Shown piece by piece: positions 1 through 6,242 of a stretch of 9,834 nucleotides of DNA. Positions within the stretch are counted from its first letter, which is position 1. Each line of letters starts with the position of its first letter. The notes beneath the pieces were generated by a model. That model was given only the letters and a program-made list of their open reading frames with translations, ran no database searches and was not told the DNA's origin. The stretch covers positions 1 to 9,834 of the forward strand of contig DASZQG010000125.1 of assembly GCA_035550075.1 (NCBI GenBank), written 5' to 3'. The stretch comes from AWTP1-13 sp035550075. Lineage in GTDB: Bacteria > Pseudomonadota > Alphaproteobacteria > Rhizobiales > Hyphomicrobiaceae. Both the position numbers and the translations under genes were made by a program.

Positions 1-134
1 CCATAGCAAGTCTCTTTCGTCCCGCCGTTCTTAATGCACAAGGCAGCACGCTGCTGGCAGGTAACCGCGTGGGCAGGACTGGCGACGAGAATTGCAAGGA
101 GCCCGAGCGCAATTGCTGGCGACAAAGGCCGCAT
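1..134 (-). CDS. Partial small exported cysteine-containing protein (N-terminus only)
   Basis: The gene reads leftward from an ATG at 134-132 and is still open at base 1, giving about 44 residues. The start is supported by a GGGAGG ribosome-binding site about nine bases upstream. The first 23 or so residues form a classical signal peptide: Met-Arg, a hydrophobic stretch, then a Pro-Ala-His-Ala cleavage motif. The mature part begins Val-Thr-Cys and has further cysteines in Ala-Leu-Cys and Glu-Thr-Cys-Tyr, so it is probably a small periplasmic protein with disulfide bonds. From memory, short exported proteins with this cysteine spacing and a Lys-Asn-Gly-Gly segment are common unnamed proteins of Bradyrhizobium and relatives. 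Function is unknown. It follows the 72-residue gene on the same strand after a gap of about 49 bases and could share its transcript. Confidence 0.72.
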   Translation of the reverse strand, partial: MRPLSPAIALGLLAILVASPAHAVTCQQRAALCIKNGGTKETCY

Positions 135-183
135 AAGAACGTCCTCCCTGTCTGCAAGCCCAAAATAAGGCGCCCACACCATA

Positions 184-402
184 TCACCTCGCTGCCTTCT
201 GGCGCATCGTTCTGCGCCGAACCTCAAGCCCGATCTGATAGACGGTCCGGGGGCTCATTCCCACGCGCGAACCGCGCCGGGTGAGGCTGTGCCAGAGGCG
301 CTCTAGCTGTGCGTCGCTGAGCTTTTGCAAAGCCATGGGGAGATCGGCAGCCCTAATCTCCCCGATGCTCCGTTTCGGTGGGCGCGGGTGGGTCTTTGTC
401 AT
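184..402 (-). CDS. Hypothetical small basic protein, 72 aa
   Basis: I do not recognise this protein. The reading frame has a good GAGGAG ribosome-binding site six bases before its ATG, and its start overlaps the stop of the 44-residue ORF upstream in an ATGA arrangement typical of translationally coupled genes. The product is rich in Arg and Lys with no signal peptide or membrane segment, so it should be cytoplasmic. Residues about 23-66 (beginning Met-Ala-Leu-Gln-Lys-Leu and running through Met-Ser-Pro-Arg-Thr-Val-Tyr-Gln to an Arg-rich tail) look helical and loosely resemble a helix-turn-helix. DNA binding is therefore possible but not shown. The opposite strand has an overlapping ORF, which I regard as a shadow because it lacks a comparable ribosome-binding site. 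Confidence 0.55.
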   Translation of the reverse strand: MTKTHPRPPKRSIGEIRAADLPMALQKLSDAQLERLWHSLTRRGSRVGMSPRTVYQIGLEVRRRTMRQKAAR

Positions 403-533
403 TGCTGCTCCTCAGCTCGCACGGCGGGGTGCTCTGAGTAATCGAAGCGCGGGGAGACAAAGCGACCGGTTCGCGCGTCGTGCAGGGTTCCCGCGTCTGA
501 GCGGATGACGGGGCCGGGCCGCTTCCCTTCCAC
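399..533 (-). CDS. Hypothetical small ORF, 44 aa, coupled to the downstream 72-aa gene
   Basis: This short frame was found by translating backward from the start of the 72-residue gene. Its TGA stop (401-399) overlaps that gene's ATG by the ATGA tetranucleotide. The likely start is GTG at 533-531, with an AAGG element five bases upstream. The product is soluble, with a central segment Gly-Thr-Leu-His-Asp-Ala-Arg-Thr-Gly-Arg-Phe-Val-Ser-Pro-Arg and an acidic Ala-Glu-Glu-Gln-Gln end. Codon use looks protein-like, but the frame also stays open upstream into the end of the oxidoreductase gene, so the exact start is uncertain. I recognise no family. The stop/start overlap and the protein-like composition are the main reasons for the call. 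Confidence 0.42.
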   Translation of the reverse strand: MEGKRPGPVIRSDAGTLHDARTGRFVSPRFDYSEHPAVRAEEQQ

Positions 534-589
534 TCCCGCCTTCGCGGCGAGGGCGAGGAGAGCTAGTCGCGCGGTCGCATGCCCCGAGC

Positions 590-1666
590 TCAGCGTTTGG
601 CCTCGGCGGCGGTCGAGATCGCGGCCAGGGCTTCGTTGCCGAGCGGCAGGTCGATGGGCTGATTGCGATCAGCGGACAAATCGGCGGCGCAGTAGACCTC
701 CATCACCGTGCGTGCGCTCTCGGGCCTCACCATCACCGGCCGGTCGAGCAGCACCGATTCCAGGAAATACAGCGTCTCGGGGCCCATCTGCCCGGCGAAC
801 ACATAGTCGACCTGCTCGCCCGGCATGGTCGACATCGGAAAGCGGATGCCATCGGCCGTGGTGGTGAGCCAGTTGTCGCGCTGGCTGTCATCAAGGAACA
901 ACGAGCCTTCGGTGCCGGTGATCTCGATCCAGGTGGTGCAGTAGTTGGGGTAGCTGGGCGGCAGGTTCCAGCCGCCGCCGATCGCCACCAGCACGCCGTT
1001 GTCCATGGTCACGGTGGACCACATGATGTCGTAGGAGCCGTTAACGGATTGCATGAACCCGTAAGCGCCCTGGGAATAGACGCGCACCGGTTTGGCCGGC
1101 TCCAGCAGCCAGAAGGCGAGGTCGAGGTCGTGGGTCGATTCCATGGCGGCGGGCGAGAGCTTCACGCGGGAGGCGATCTTCTTGCCGAGGTTGCGCGAGA
1201 GATGGCGGCTGACCATGACGCTGACGGGCTTGCCCAGCGTGCCATCGGTGATCTTCTTCTTCGCGTAGGCGAGCTTCGTGTTGAAGCGCTGCGAATAGCC
1301 GATGGTGAACTTCAAGTTGCCGCGCCGGGCAAGCTCGATCAGCTCGTCAGCCTCGTACAAGGTGAGCGCGATCGGCTTTTCCAGCAGCACGTGCTTGCCG
1401 GCGCGCAGGCAATCGCGCGCAATGGGGAAGTGCGTGTGCTCGGGCGTGGTGGAGATATAAACGACGTCGATTGCGGGGTTCTGGATGATGTCGCGGTAGT
1501 CTGCCGTGGCGGTGGTGGCGTTGGTGAGCTTGCGGACCTCCGCCAGGCGATCAGGCCGGATCTCGCACAGGTGCAGCCGATCGACCAGCGCCGAGCGCGC
1601 GAGCGTTTCCGCGCGGATGCCACCGCACCAGCCGGTGCCGATCACTGCCACCTCGACCTGACGCAT
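590..1666 (-). CDS. Gfo/Idh/MocA-family NAD(P)-dependent oxidoreductase, 358 aa
   Basis: This is a cytoplasmic dehydrogenase of the glucose-fructose oxidoreductase / inositol dehydrogenase family. Such enzymes typically oxidise a sugar, inositol or related hydroxyl compound using NAD(P). The N-terminus is a Rossmann fold with the dinucleotide motif GTGWCG at residues 10-15. The family signature Glu-Lys-Pro is at residues 96-98, inside HVLLEKPIAL. A His-Asp-Leu-Asp segment at 179-182, followed by Phe-Trp-Leu-Leu, matches the position of the family's catalytic histidine, and the C-terminal half has the expected beta-rich domain. The frame is open to 1759, but I chose ATG 1666 because it has a GGGGAG ribosome-binding site and places the Rossmann beta strand at the N-terminus, as is usual. 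Total length is normal for the family. The gene is divergent from the TTT operon, so it may process that operon's substrate; this is inference. The substrate cannot be told from the sequence. Confidence 0.9.
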   Translation of the reverse strand: MRQVEVAVIGTGWCGGIRAETLARSALVDRLHLCEIRPDRLAEVRKLTNATTATADYRDIIQNPAIDVVYISTTPEHTHFPIARDCLRAGKHVLLEKPIALTLYEADELIELARRGNLKFTIGYSQRFNTKLAYAKKKITDGTLGKPVSVMVSRHLSRNLGKKIASRVKLSPAAMESTHDLDLAFWLLEPAKPVRVYSQGAYGFMQSVNGSYDIMWSTVTMDNGVLVAIGGGWNLPPSYPNYCTTWIEITGTEGSLFLDDSQRDNWLTTTADGIRFPMSTMPGEQVDYVFAGQMGPETLYFLESVLLDRPVMVRPESARTVMEVYCAADLSADRNQPIDLPLGNEALAAISTAAEAKR

Positions 1667-1823
1667 CGCCTTTTTCTCCCCGTGTGCCGCCGCGATAACA
1701 CCACAAAGTAGCCTCTGCCGGTCCGCGACCTTGCCCGAAGTGCGCCGGGTCGCTAGCATCCCGGCAAAATACGAAAAGCTGTCTACAGATTACTGTGCAG
1801 CGCGCAAGGGAGGATAGAAAATC
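1667..1823. promoter_or_regulatory. Divergent intergenic region with short inverted repeats (putative operator/promoters)
   Basis: This region must hold the promoters for both the oxidoreductase (leftward) and the TTT operon (rightward). Two small palindromes lie 14 bases apart, start to start, just upstream of tctC: CTGTCTACAG at 1779-1788 (CTGT and ACAG arms) and CTGTGCAG at 1793-1800. A pair of related palindromes at this spacing is compatible with a dimeric regulator operator, but no regulator gene is present in the window. A GGGAGG ribosome-binding site for tctC is at about 1809-1814. I could not fix confident -35/-10 boxes. Confidence 0.3.
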
Positions 1824-2795
1824 ATGGACAGGCGCACATTCATCGCCGGCACCGCCGCTTCGGTCGCCGCCTTCTCAACCGGTGCAGGCGCGCAAGGCGC
1901 TTACCCCACGCGTGCCATCACGCTGATCAATCCGTTCCCGCCCGGTGGCGCGGCCGACGTGGTGGCCCGGCCGTTTGCGGCCGTCCTGGAGCCGATCATT
2001 AAGCAGCCGGTGGTGATCGAGACCAAGGCCGGAGCGGCAGGCCAGGTCGGCGCCCAATTCGCCGCCAGCGCGGCACCGGACGGCTATACGCTGCTGATCC
2101 ACATCGTCTCGATTTCGGGCTTCGCCGAGGTCGACAAGCTGTTCGGCCGCCCGCCCAAGTTCACGCGCGCCGATTTCATTCCCATCGCCCGCTTCACCGA
2201 AGGCCCGATGGCGATCATCGTTAACTCGCAAACGCCCTACAAGACCCTGAAGGAGCTGGTGGACGACGCCAAGAAGCGGCCAAATGAGATCATCTTCTCC
2301 TCGTCTGGTCTGTATGGCGCGCTGCATCTGCCGACGGCGCTGTTCATGAAAGCGGCGGGCATCCAGATGCGGCATCTGCCGACCAACGGCGGTGGGCCGG
2401 CGCTCACGGCTCTGCTCGGCAACAACTCGCAGGTGTTGGTGTCGTCGATCGCCGCGGCCAACGTGCACCTCAAGTCCGGCAAGGCGCGCGCGTTGGCGTG
2501 CTTCTCTGCCAAGCGCGCGGCCTCCCTGCCCGACGTGCCGACCTTGAAGGAACTCGGCTACGACGTGGAGTTCTCGCTGTGGGTCGGTCTGTTCGCGCCC
2601 AAGGGTACGCCGGAGCCCATCATCGCCAAGTTGCGCGAGGACGCCAAGAAGGCGGCGGCCACGCCCCAGTTCGCCAAAGCCATCGATAATATCGGCGACG
2701 TGGTTGCCTATCTCGATCAGCCCGAATTCGCCAAGTTCTGGGACGCGGACGCCAAGCGGGTCGAGGACGCGGTGCATTCGATCGGCAAGGTCTGA
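1824..2795 (+). CDS. tctC: Tripartite tricarboxylate transporter substrate-binding protein (Bug/TctC family), 323 aa
   Basis: This is the exported binding protein of a TTT uptake system. It captures a substrate, usually a carboxylate or similar small compound, in the periplasm and delivers it to the TctA/TctB membrane complex. The N-terminus Met-Asp-Arg-Arg-Thr-Phe-Ile resembles a twin-arginine signal, followed by a hydrophobic region and a likely cleavage after Ala-Gly-Ala at residue 23. The mature protein begins with the family hallmark Tyr-Pro-Thr-Arg-Ala-Ile and then Pro-Phe-Pro-Pro-Gly-Gly-Ala-Ala-Asp at about residues 37-45, the loop that binds the ligand carboxylate in Bug proteins. 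The later segments Ala-Pro-Asp-Gly-Tyr-Thr-Leu-Leu and the C-terminal Val-Pro-Thr-Leu-Lys-Glu-Leu-Gly-Tyr are also typical. The length is standard. A GGGAGG ribosome-binding site precedes the ATG. The gene is first in an operon with tctB and tctA. Bug proteins are highly duplicated with diverse ligands, so the substrate is unknown. Confidence 0.93.
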   Translation: MDRRTFIAGTAASVAAFSTGAGAQGAYPTRAITLINPFPPGGAADVVARPFAAVLEPIIKQPVVIETKAGAAGQVGAQFAASAAPDGYTLLIHIVSISGFAEVDKLFGRPPKFTRADFIPIARFTEGPMAIIVNSQTPYKTLKELVDDAKKRPNEIIFSSSGLYGALHLPTALFMKAAGIQMRHLPTNGGGPALTALLGNNSQVLVSSIAAANVHLKSGKARALACFSAKRAASLPDVPTLKELGYDVEFSLWVGLFAPKGTPEPIIAKLREDAKKAAATPQFAKAIDNIGDVVAYLDQPEFAKFWDADAKRVEDAVHSIGKV

Positions 2796-2830
2796 TAGGC
2801 CAAGGGCGCGACAGGCTCCAACAGCAGGGA

Positions 2831-3283
2831 ATGCGCGTGCAGATACGCACGGACCATGCCGCCGGCGGCGCCATCGTAGCTGCTGGCGCGCTCGTTCTGG
2901 CGCTGAGCGCGGATTTGCCGTTCGGCACACTCGCCTCGCCGGGCGCGGGCATGTTGCCGACGGCGGTGACCGTGCTGATGATGGCGTTCGCCGTCATCCT
3001 GGTCCTGCGGGCTGCCCAGAGCCCGCCGCTTGCCGACATTGACTGGAGCGACGTCCGGCACGCCGCCCGCGTGGTTGGCGTAATGGGGTTGGCGGTCGCC
3101 TTCTACATCTCACTCGGCTTCGTGCCGACCATGGTACTCCTCCTGTTCGTGCTGACCTACGCCATCGAGCGCCGGCCGCTACTGCCGGCGGTGCTGTTCA
3201 GCGTCGGCGTCACGCTGATCGCCTACCTGCTGTTCAATATCCTGCTTAAGGCGCCGCTGCCGCGCGGCGTGTTCTGGTACTAG
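2831..3283 (+). CDS. tctB: Tripartite tricarboxylate transporter small membrane subunit (TctB family), 150 aa
   Basis: This is the small inner-membrane subunit that pairs with TctA. It is assigned from its size, its place between tctC and tctA, and its hydrophobic profile: a membrane segment at about residues 9-27, a second at 42-60, a paired hydrophobic region at 78-110 and a last one at about 115-137. The C-terminal Leu-Pro-Arg-Gly-Val-Phe segment matches the family's conserved short tail. The start is uncertain. At ATG 2831 the AGGGA ribosome-binding site is directly adjacent, while GTG at 2837 would have better spacing and remove only two residues. It lies 35 bases after tctC, and its stop is one base before the start of tctA, so TctA translation is probably coupled to it. 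TctB sequences diverge widely, so the family call leans partly on context. Confidence 0.87.
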   Translation: MRVQIRTDHAAGGAIVAAGALVLALSADLPFGTLASPGAGMLPTAVTVLMMAFAVILVLRAAQSPPLADIDWSDVRHAARVVGVMGLAVAFYISLGFVPTMVLLLFVLTYAIERRPLLPAVLFSVGVTLIAYLLFNILLKAPLPRGVFWY

Positions 3284-3284
3284 C

Positions 3285-4817
3285 TTGGAATCAACCCTCG
3301 ACAGCCTGGCGCTTGGATTCTCGGTGGCGTTCAGCCCCGGCGTGCTGCTGTACGCCTTCGTCGGCTGCCTGGTCGGCACCCTGGTCGGCATGCTGCCCGG
3401 CATCGGCCCTCTGGCCGGCATCTCCATCCTGCTGCCGGTGACCTTCGGGCTCGACGCCACCAGGGCCATCGTGATGCTCGCGGGCATCTACTACGGCTCG
3501 CAGTACGGCGGTTCGACAACCTCGATCCTGATGCGCATCCCCGGCGAAGCCGCCTCGGTGATGACGTGCATTGACGGTTATGCCATGGCCAAGAAAGGCC
3601 GTGCCGGCGCCGCACTCTCCATTGCCGCGGTAGGCTCATTCGTGGCCGGCACGTTCGGTGTCATCATGCTGACGCTAGTTGCGCCGCCGATGGCCAACTT
3701 TGCGCTGCGCTTCGGGCCACCGGAATACACCGCGCTGCTGGTACTGGGGCTGGTGTTCCTCGCCTACATGTCATCCACCTCGTTGGTTCGCACGCTGCTG
3801 ATGGCCTCGATCGGACTGCTACTCGGTTGCATCGGCATCGACGTGATGACCGGGCACTTTCGCTATTCCTTCGACATTAAGGAGCTGGGCGATGGCATCG
3901 GCATCGTGCCGGTGGCGGTCGGGCTATTCGGCATCGGTGAAATCCTATCCACTCCGGCCAGCGCAGTGACAGAAAAGGTGGTGCCTCCTCGCCTGCGCGA
4001 ATTGCTGCCCACGCGAACGGAATGGCGCCAGTCGGCGATGCCAATTGTGCGCGGCTCGCTGCTCGGCTTTTCCGTCGGCATCGTCCCGGGCTCAGCCCAC
4101 ATCATCGCCAGCTTCCTATCGTACGCGGTGGAGAAGCGCCTCTCCAGGACGCCAGAGGAGTTCGGCAAGGGCGCGGTGGCGGGCGTTGCCGGGCCGGAAT
4201 CGGCCAACAATGCCGCCTCGACTGGGGCGTTCGCGCCCATGCTGGCGCTGGGCCTGCCGACCGGGCCGGTGACGGCGGTGCTGATGGCGGCACTGCTGAT
4301 CCACGGCGTGCCGCCCGGGCCGATGCTGGTCAGCGAGCATCCCGACGTGTTCTGGGGCTTCATCGCCTCGATGTACGTCGGCAACTTGGTGCTGCTGGCG
4401 CTCAACCTGCCGCTGGTCGGACTGTTCGTGAGCGTACTACGCATTCCGTACGCCTACCTCTATCCGCTGATCATCATGTTCTGCATCATCGGCGTCTACG
4501 AGGTGAACCACTCCATCATCGATGTGTGGATCATGCTGACCATGGGCGTGGCCGGTTATCTGCTGCGCAAGTTCGATTTCGACCCCGCGCCGCTGGTGCT
4601 CGGCCTCGTCATCGCGCCGATCTTCGAGCTCAGCCTGCGCCAGTCGCTGATCATGTCGAACGGCAACTGGCTGATTTTCGTGCAGCGGCCGATTGCGCAG
4701 GGCCTGCTGGCCGTATGCGCCGTGTTGCTGGGCCTGGCGGCGCTGTCGCCGCTTTTCAAGCGGCGCGACTGGCGCGCCAAGCTGGCCGAGGTGGAGGCGG
4801 GCGAGGCGTCGTCGTAG
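3285..4817 (+). CDS. tctA: Tripartite tricarboxylate transporter large permease subunit (TctA family), 510 aa
   Basis: This is the main translocating subunit of the TTT transporter, a polytopic inner-membrane protein driven by an ion gradient. Both family repeats are visible: Pro-Gly-Ile-Gly-Pro at residues 38-42 with YYGSQYGGS at 69-77 and a Pro-Gly-Glu segment after it, and in the second half Gly-Pro-Glu-Ser-Ala-Asn-Asn-Ala starting at residue 303, followed by Leu-Gly-Leu-Pro-Thr-Gly-Pro. Hydrophobic segments fill most of the remainder and the length is normal. The start is TTG at 3285, one base after the tctB stop, with no clear ribosome-binding site of its own, which suggests dependence on ribosomes finishing tctB. 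The frame has no disruption. A decayed IS begins only 28 bases after the stop, so any native terminator or fourth gene may have been lost. Confidence 0.94.
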   Translation: MESTLDSLALGFSVAFSPGVLLYAFVGCLVGTLVGMLPGIGPLAGISILLPVTFGLDATRAIVMLAGIYYGSQYGGSTTSILMRIPGEAASVMTCIDGYAMAKKGRAGAALSIAAVGSFVAGTFGVIMLTLVAPPMANFALRFGPPEYTALLVLGLVFLAYMSSTSLVRTLLMASIGLLLGCIGIDVMTGHFRYSFDIKELGDGIGIVPVAVGLFGIGEILSTPASAVTEKVVPPRLRELLPTRTEWRQSAMPIVRGSLLGFSVGIVPGSAHIIASFLSYAVEKRLSRTPEEFGKGAVAGVAGPESANNAASTGAFAPMLALGLPTGPVTAVLMAALLIHGVPPGPMLVSEHPDVFWGFIASMYVGNLVLLALNLPLVGLFVSVLRIPYAYLYPLIIMFCIIGVYEVNHSIIDVWIMLTMGVAGYLLRKFDFDPAPLVLGLVIAPIFELSLRQSLIMSNGNWLIFVQRPIAQGLLAVCAVLLGLAALSPLFKRRDWRAKLAEVEAGEASS

Positions 4818-4908
4818 GCGTCCTCGCCGCACTGGCCTGCATCCTGATCCGGTACCAGGCGAGAGGAGCGAATCCGGCTATTCCGAAGTCTCATCAGGAG
4901 ATATGGAG

Positions 4909-4974
4909 ATGGCACGGAAGGGGAAGTCGACGGAGAAGAGCGTGTCTAGCGCAGCTGGCGGCGGCAAGGCCTGA
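4909..4974 (+). pseudogene. IS3-family orfA fragment
   Basis: The ATG at 4909 begins Met-Ala-Arg-Lys-Gly-Lys-Ser-Thr-Glu, the well-known N-terminus of one group of IS3 orfA proteins, which normally form a helix-turn-helix of about 90 residues. Similarity stops after nine or ten codons. The frame then runs through unrelated residues to a TGA at 4972-4974. The joint at about 4938 fuses orfA directly to an internal part of orfB, showing that a deletion of several hundred bases removed the rest of orfA and the start of orfB. The same N-terminus recurs at 9406. Confidence 0.75.
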
Positions 4975-5596
4975 AAGCGCCGAAGAAGCAACCCAAGCGC
5001 GGGCGCTTATGGCTCAACGACGGCTCGTGCATCCGGCTGCGGCCGGAGCGGCCCAATCATCTGGTCCTACGACTTCATGCAGGGCCACAGCGAGGACGGG
5101 AAGCGCTTTCGCACGCTCACAGTGATCGACGAGATCACGCGGCGCTGCCTGGCCATTGTCGTGGCGCGCAAGCTCAGATCCGACGACGTGCTGCACTGCC
5201 TCACCGACCTCATCGTCGCACACGGGGCAGCCCGAACACATCCGCTCCGACAACGGACCCGACTTCGTCGCCCGCAACGTGCGCGAGTGGCTCGGCCGGA
5301 TCGGCGTGACGACACTCTTCATCGAACCCGGCAGCCCGTGGGAGAACGGCTACTGCGAGAGCTTCAACTCCAAGCTGCGCGACCAGCTGCTGGCGGGTGA
5401 GCAGTTCTCGACGCTGTACGAAGCCACGGTGCTCATCGAGCAGCGGCGGCGCCACTACAATGCGATCAGACCACACTCTTTCCTTGGCTACCGTCACCGG
5501 CACCCGAGACGATCTTGCCGCCAGCGTCTGCTCTGCCCTACGCTGCGCTCCCGGCCGGATCAGACGCTGACCAATAGCGACCGGACTCTAACCTAA
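4938..5596 (+). pseudogene. IS3-family transposase orfB remnant (DDE integrase core, frameshifted)
   Basis: Reading across three frames reconstructs the C-terminal two thirds of an IS3 orfB transposase. From about 4938 one frame gives Arg-Ser-Trp-Arg-Arg-Gln-Gly-Leu-Lys-Ala-Pro and then KQPKRGRLWLNDGSCIRLRP, with an in-frame TAG near its start. The frame shifts near 5055-5062 into Trp-Ser-Tyr-Asp-Phe-Met-Gln, which carries the first catalytic Asp. It shifts again near 5220-5232 into Pro-Glu-His-Ile-Arg-Ser-Asp-Asn-Gly-Pro, which holds the second Asp. The glutamate in GSPWENGYCESFNSKLRD follows 35 intervening residues later, the DD(35)E spacing of this family. The end is normal: HYNAIRPHSFLGYR, then a variable tail to TAA 5594-5596. 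At least two frameshifts, a nonsense codon and the N-terminal deletion make it inactive. Confidence 0.85.
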
Positions 5597-5652
5597 CTCC
5601 TGGCATTGCTTTGAGGGGCAGATCATTGGCAGTGGAGGCCCGCCCCACAATT

Positions 5653-6065
5653 ATGCGCCGCAGCTACGCCCTGTGCTTGGGGCAGCAGCGGTGCTGGAGC
5701 TAGGGACTTTGTGTTCGGCGGCGGGGGCAATGGCGACAAGGTTTATCACCTGGCGATGAACAGCTACGGTCAGGAAATGACGGAATGCGCCGCGTATTTT
5801 TCAATTGCCGCGGATGCTCTGAAGACGAGGCCGGAACGGGAGTTTACGCTAGGTGCTGCCGAGATCGAGAACACCGCCACAATCCTGGTCGATCGAGCCT
5901 TTGCGGTAGCGCGGAGGATTGAGCAGCAGGATGCAGTTGTCAGGGCGCGGCTGGATTTAAATTTCCGCATGATGTTCAGACTACAGTCAAATTTCTATAC
6001 TTATGAATAGGTACGCCAAGGATTGTGAGCGAGTGGTGGAGCACGGAAGCCGCCTCAACTACTGA
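5653..6065 (+). pseudogene. Frameshifted small conserved-looking hypothetical protein gene
   Basis: The longest open stretch (5711-6010, GTG start, 99 aa) encodes VYHLAMNSYGQEMTECAAYF and then a helical region up to about base 5990. Its last residues (Phe-Tyr-Thr-Tyr-Glu) look wrong. In the next frame, from about 5988, the sequence reads Ile-Ser-Ile-Leu-Met-Asn-Arg-Tyr-Ala-Lys-Asp-Cys-Glu-Arg and continues to TGA 6063-6065, a natural C-terminus with a second cysteine. Upstream, ATG 5653 begins Met-Arg-Arg-Ser-Tyr-Ala-Leu-Cys-Leu-Gly and another frame continues Ala-Ala-Ala-Val-Leu-Glu-Leu, as if a signal peptide had also been broken. The rebuilt product resembles, from memory, small exported alphaproteobacterial hypotheticals with paired cysteines. 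It begins about 28 bases after the IS right end. Function is unknown. The C-terminal frameshift is well supported; the N-terminal one is a guess. Confidence 0.6.
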
Positions 6066-6112
6066 ATCGACCAGGCAGCGCGTGATCTCGGAATGCAAAA
6101 GAAAAAGTAATA

Positions 6113-6146
6113 GTGATGTGACGCACCAAAGTCGCGTCTGCATCAC
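6113..6146. other. Imperfect hairpin upstream of the histidine kinase gene
   Basis: The arms GTGATG-T-GACGC (6113-6124) and GCGTC-TG-CATCAC (6134-6146) pair as 6 plus 5 bp with a small internal loop and a nine-base terminal loop. No T-run follows, so it does not look like an intrinsic terminator on the plus strand. It lies in the roughly 180-bp stretch between the broken hypothetical gene and the kinase start and could be an operator or 5'-leader structure, but a chance occurrence is possible. Confidence 0.25.
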
Positions 6147-6242
6147 AATGCATTGCCGGTTGTGCCTGGTCCGGATACCCTGCAGTCGGCCAGTTGTGGT
6201 GAGCACTAGCCGTGCTGCAGGTTCGAGATTGAGCTGACCGGC

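Larger units (their letters stand above)
4845..5625 (+). mobile_element. Decayed IS3-family insertion sequence, internally deleted
   Basis: The left end begins TGATCCGGTACCAGG at 4845 and the right end closes with GGGGCAGATCA at 5615-5625. The right-end reverse complement, TGATCTGCCCC, matches the first bases of the left end (TGATCYG), as expected for terminal inverted repeats. Inside are the first codons of an IS3 orfA and most of an IS3 orfB. The remnant is about 780 bp, against roughly 1.2-1.3 kb for intact relatives, and the missing part is most of orfA plus the N-terminal portion of orfB. I see no clear target-site duplication. The element lies in the same direction as tctCBA, directly downstream. 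A second left-end remnant with similar sequence lies at 9341. The element cannot move by itself. Confidence 0.82.

Noticed and set aside
1049..1711. 220-codon plus-strand frame opposite the oxidoreductase
   Set aside because: It is antisense to a clear Gfo/Idh/MocA gene with intact motifs; GC-rich third positions keep the opposite frame open. No family motif.
1875..2930. 351-codon minus-strand frame opposite tctC
   Set aside because: Shadow of tctC; Arg/His-rich composition typical of antisense frames in GC-rich DNA.
4022..5125. 367-codon plus-strand frame overlapping tctA and the IS
   Set aside because: It overlaps the conserved second half of tctA in another frame and crosses the IS boundary, which a real gene would not do; Ala/Arg-rich low-complexity product.
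4845..5625. Intact, active IS3 element
   Set aside because: The transposase needs at least two frame changes and contains a nonsense codon and a large internal deletion.
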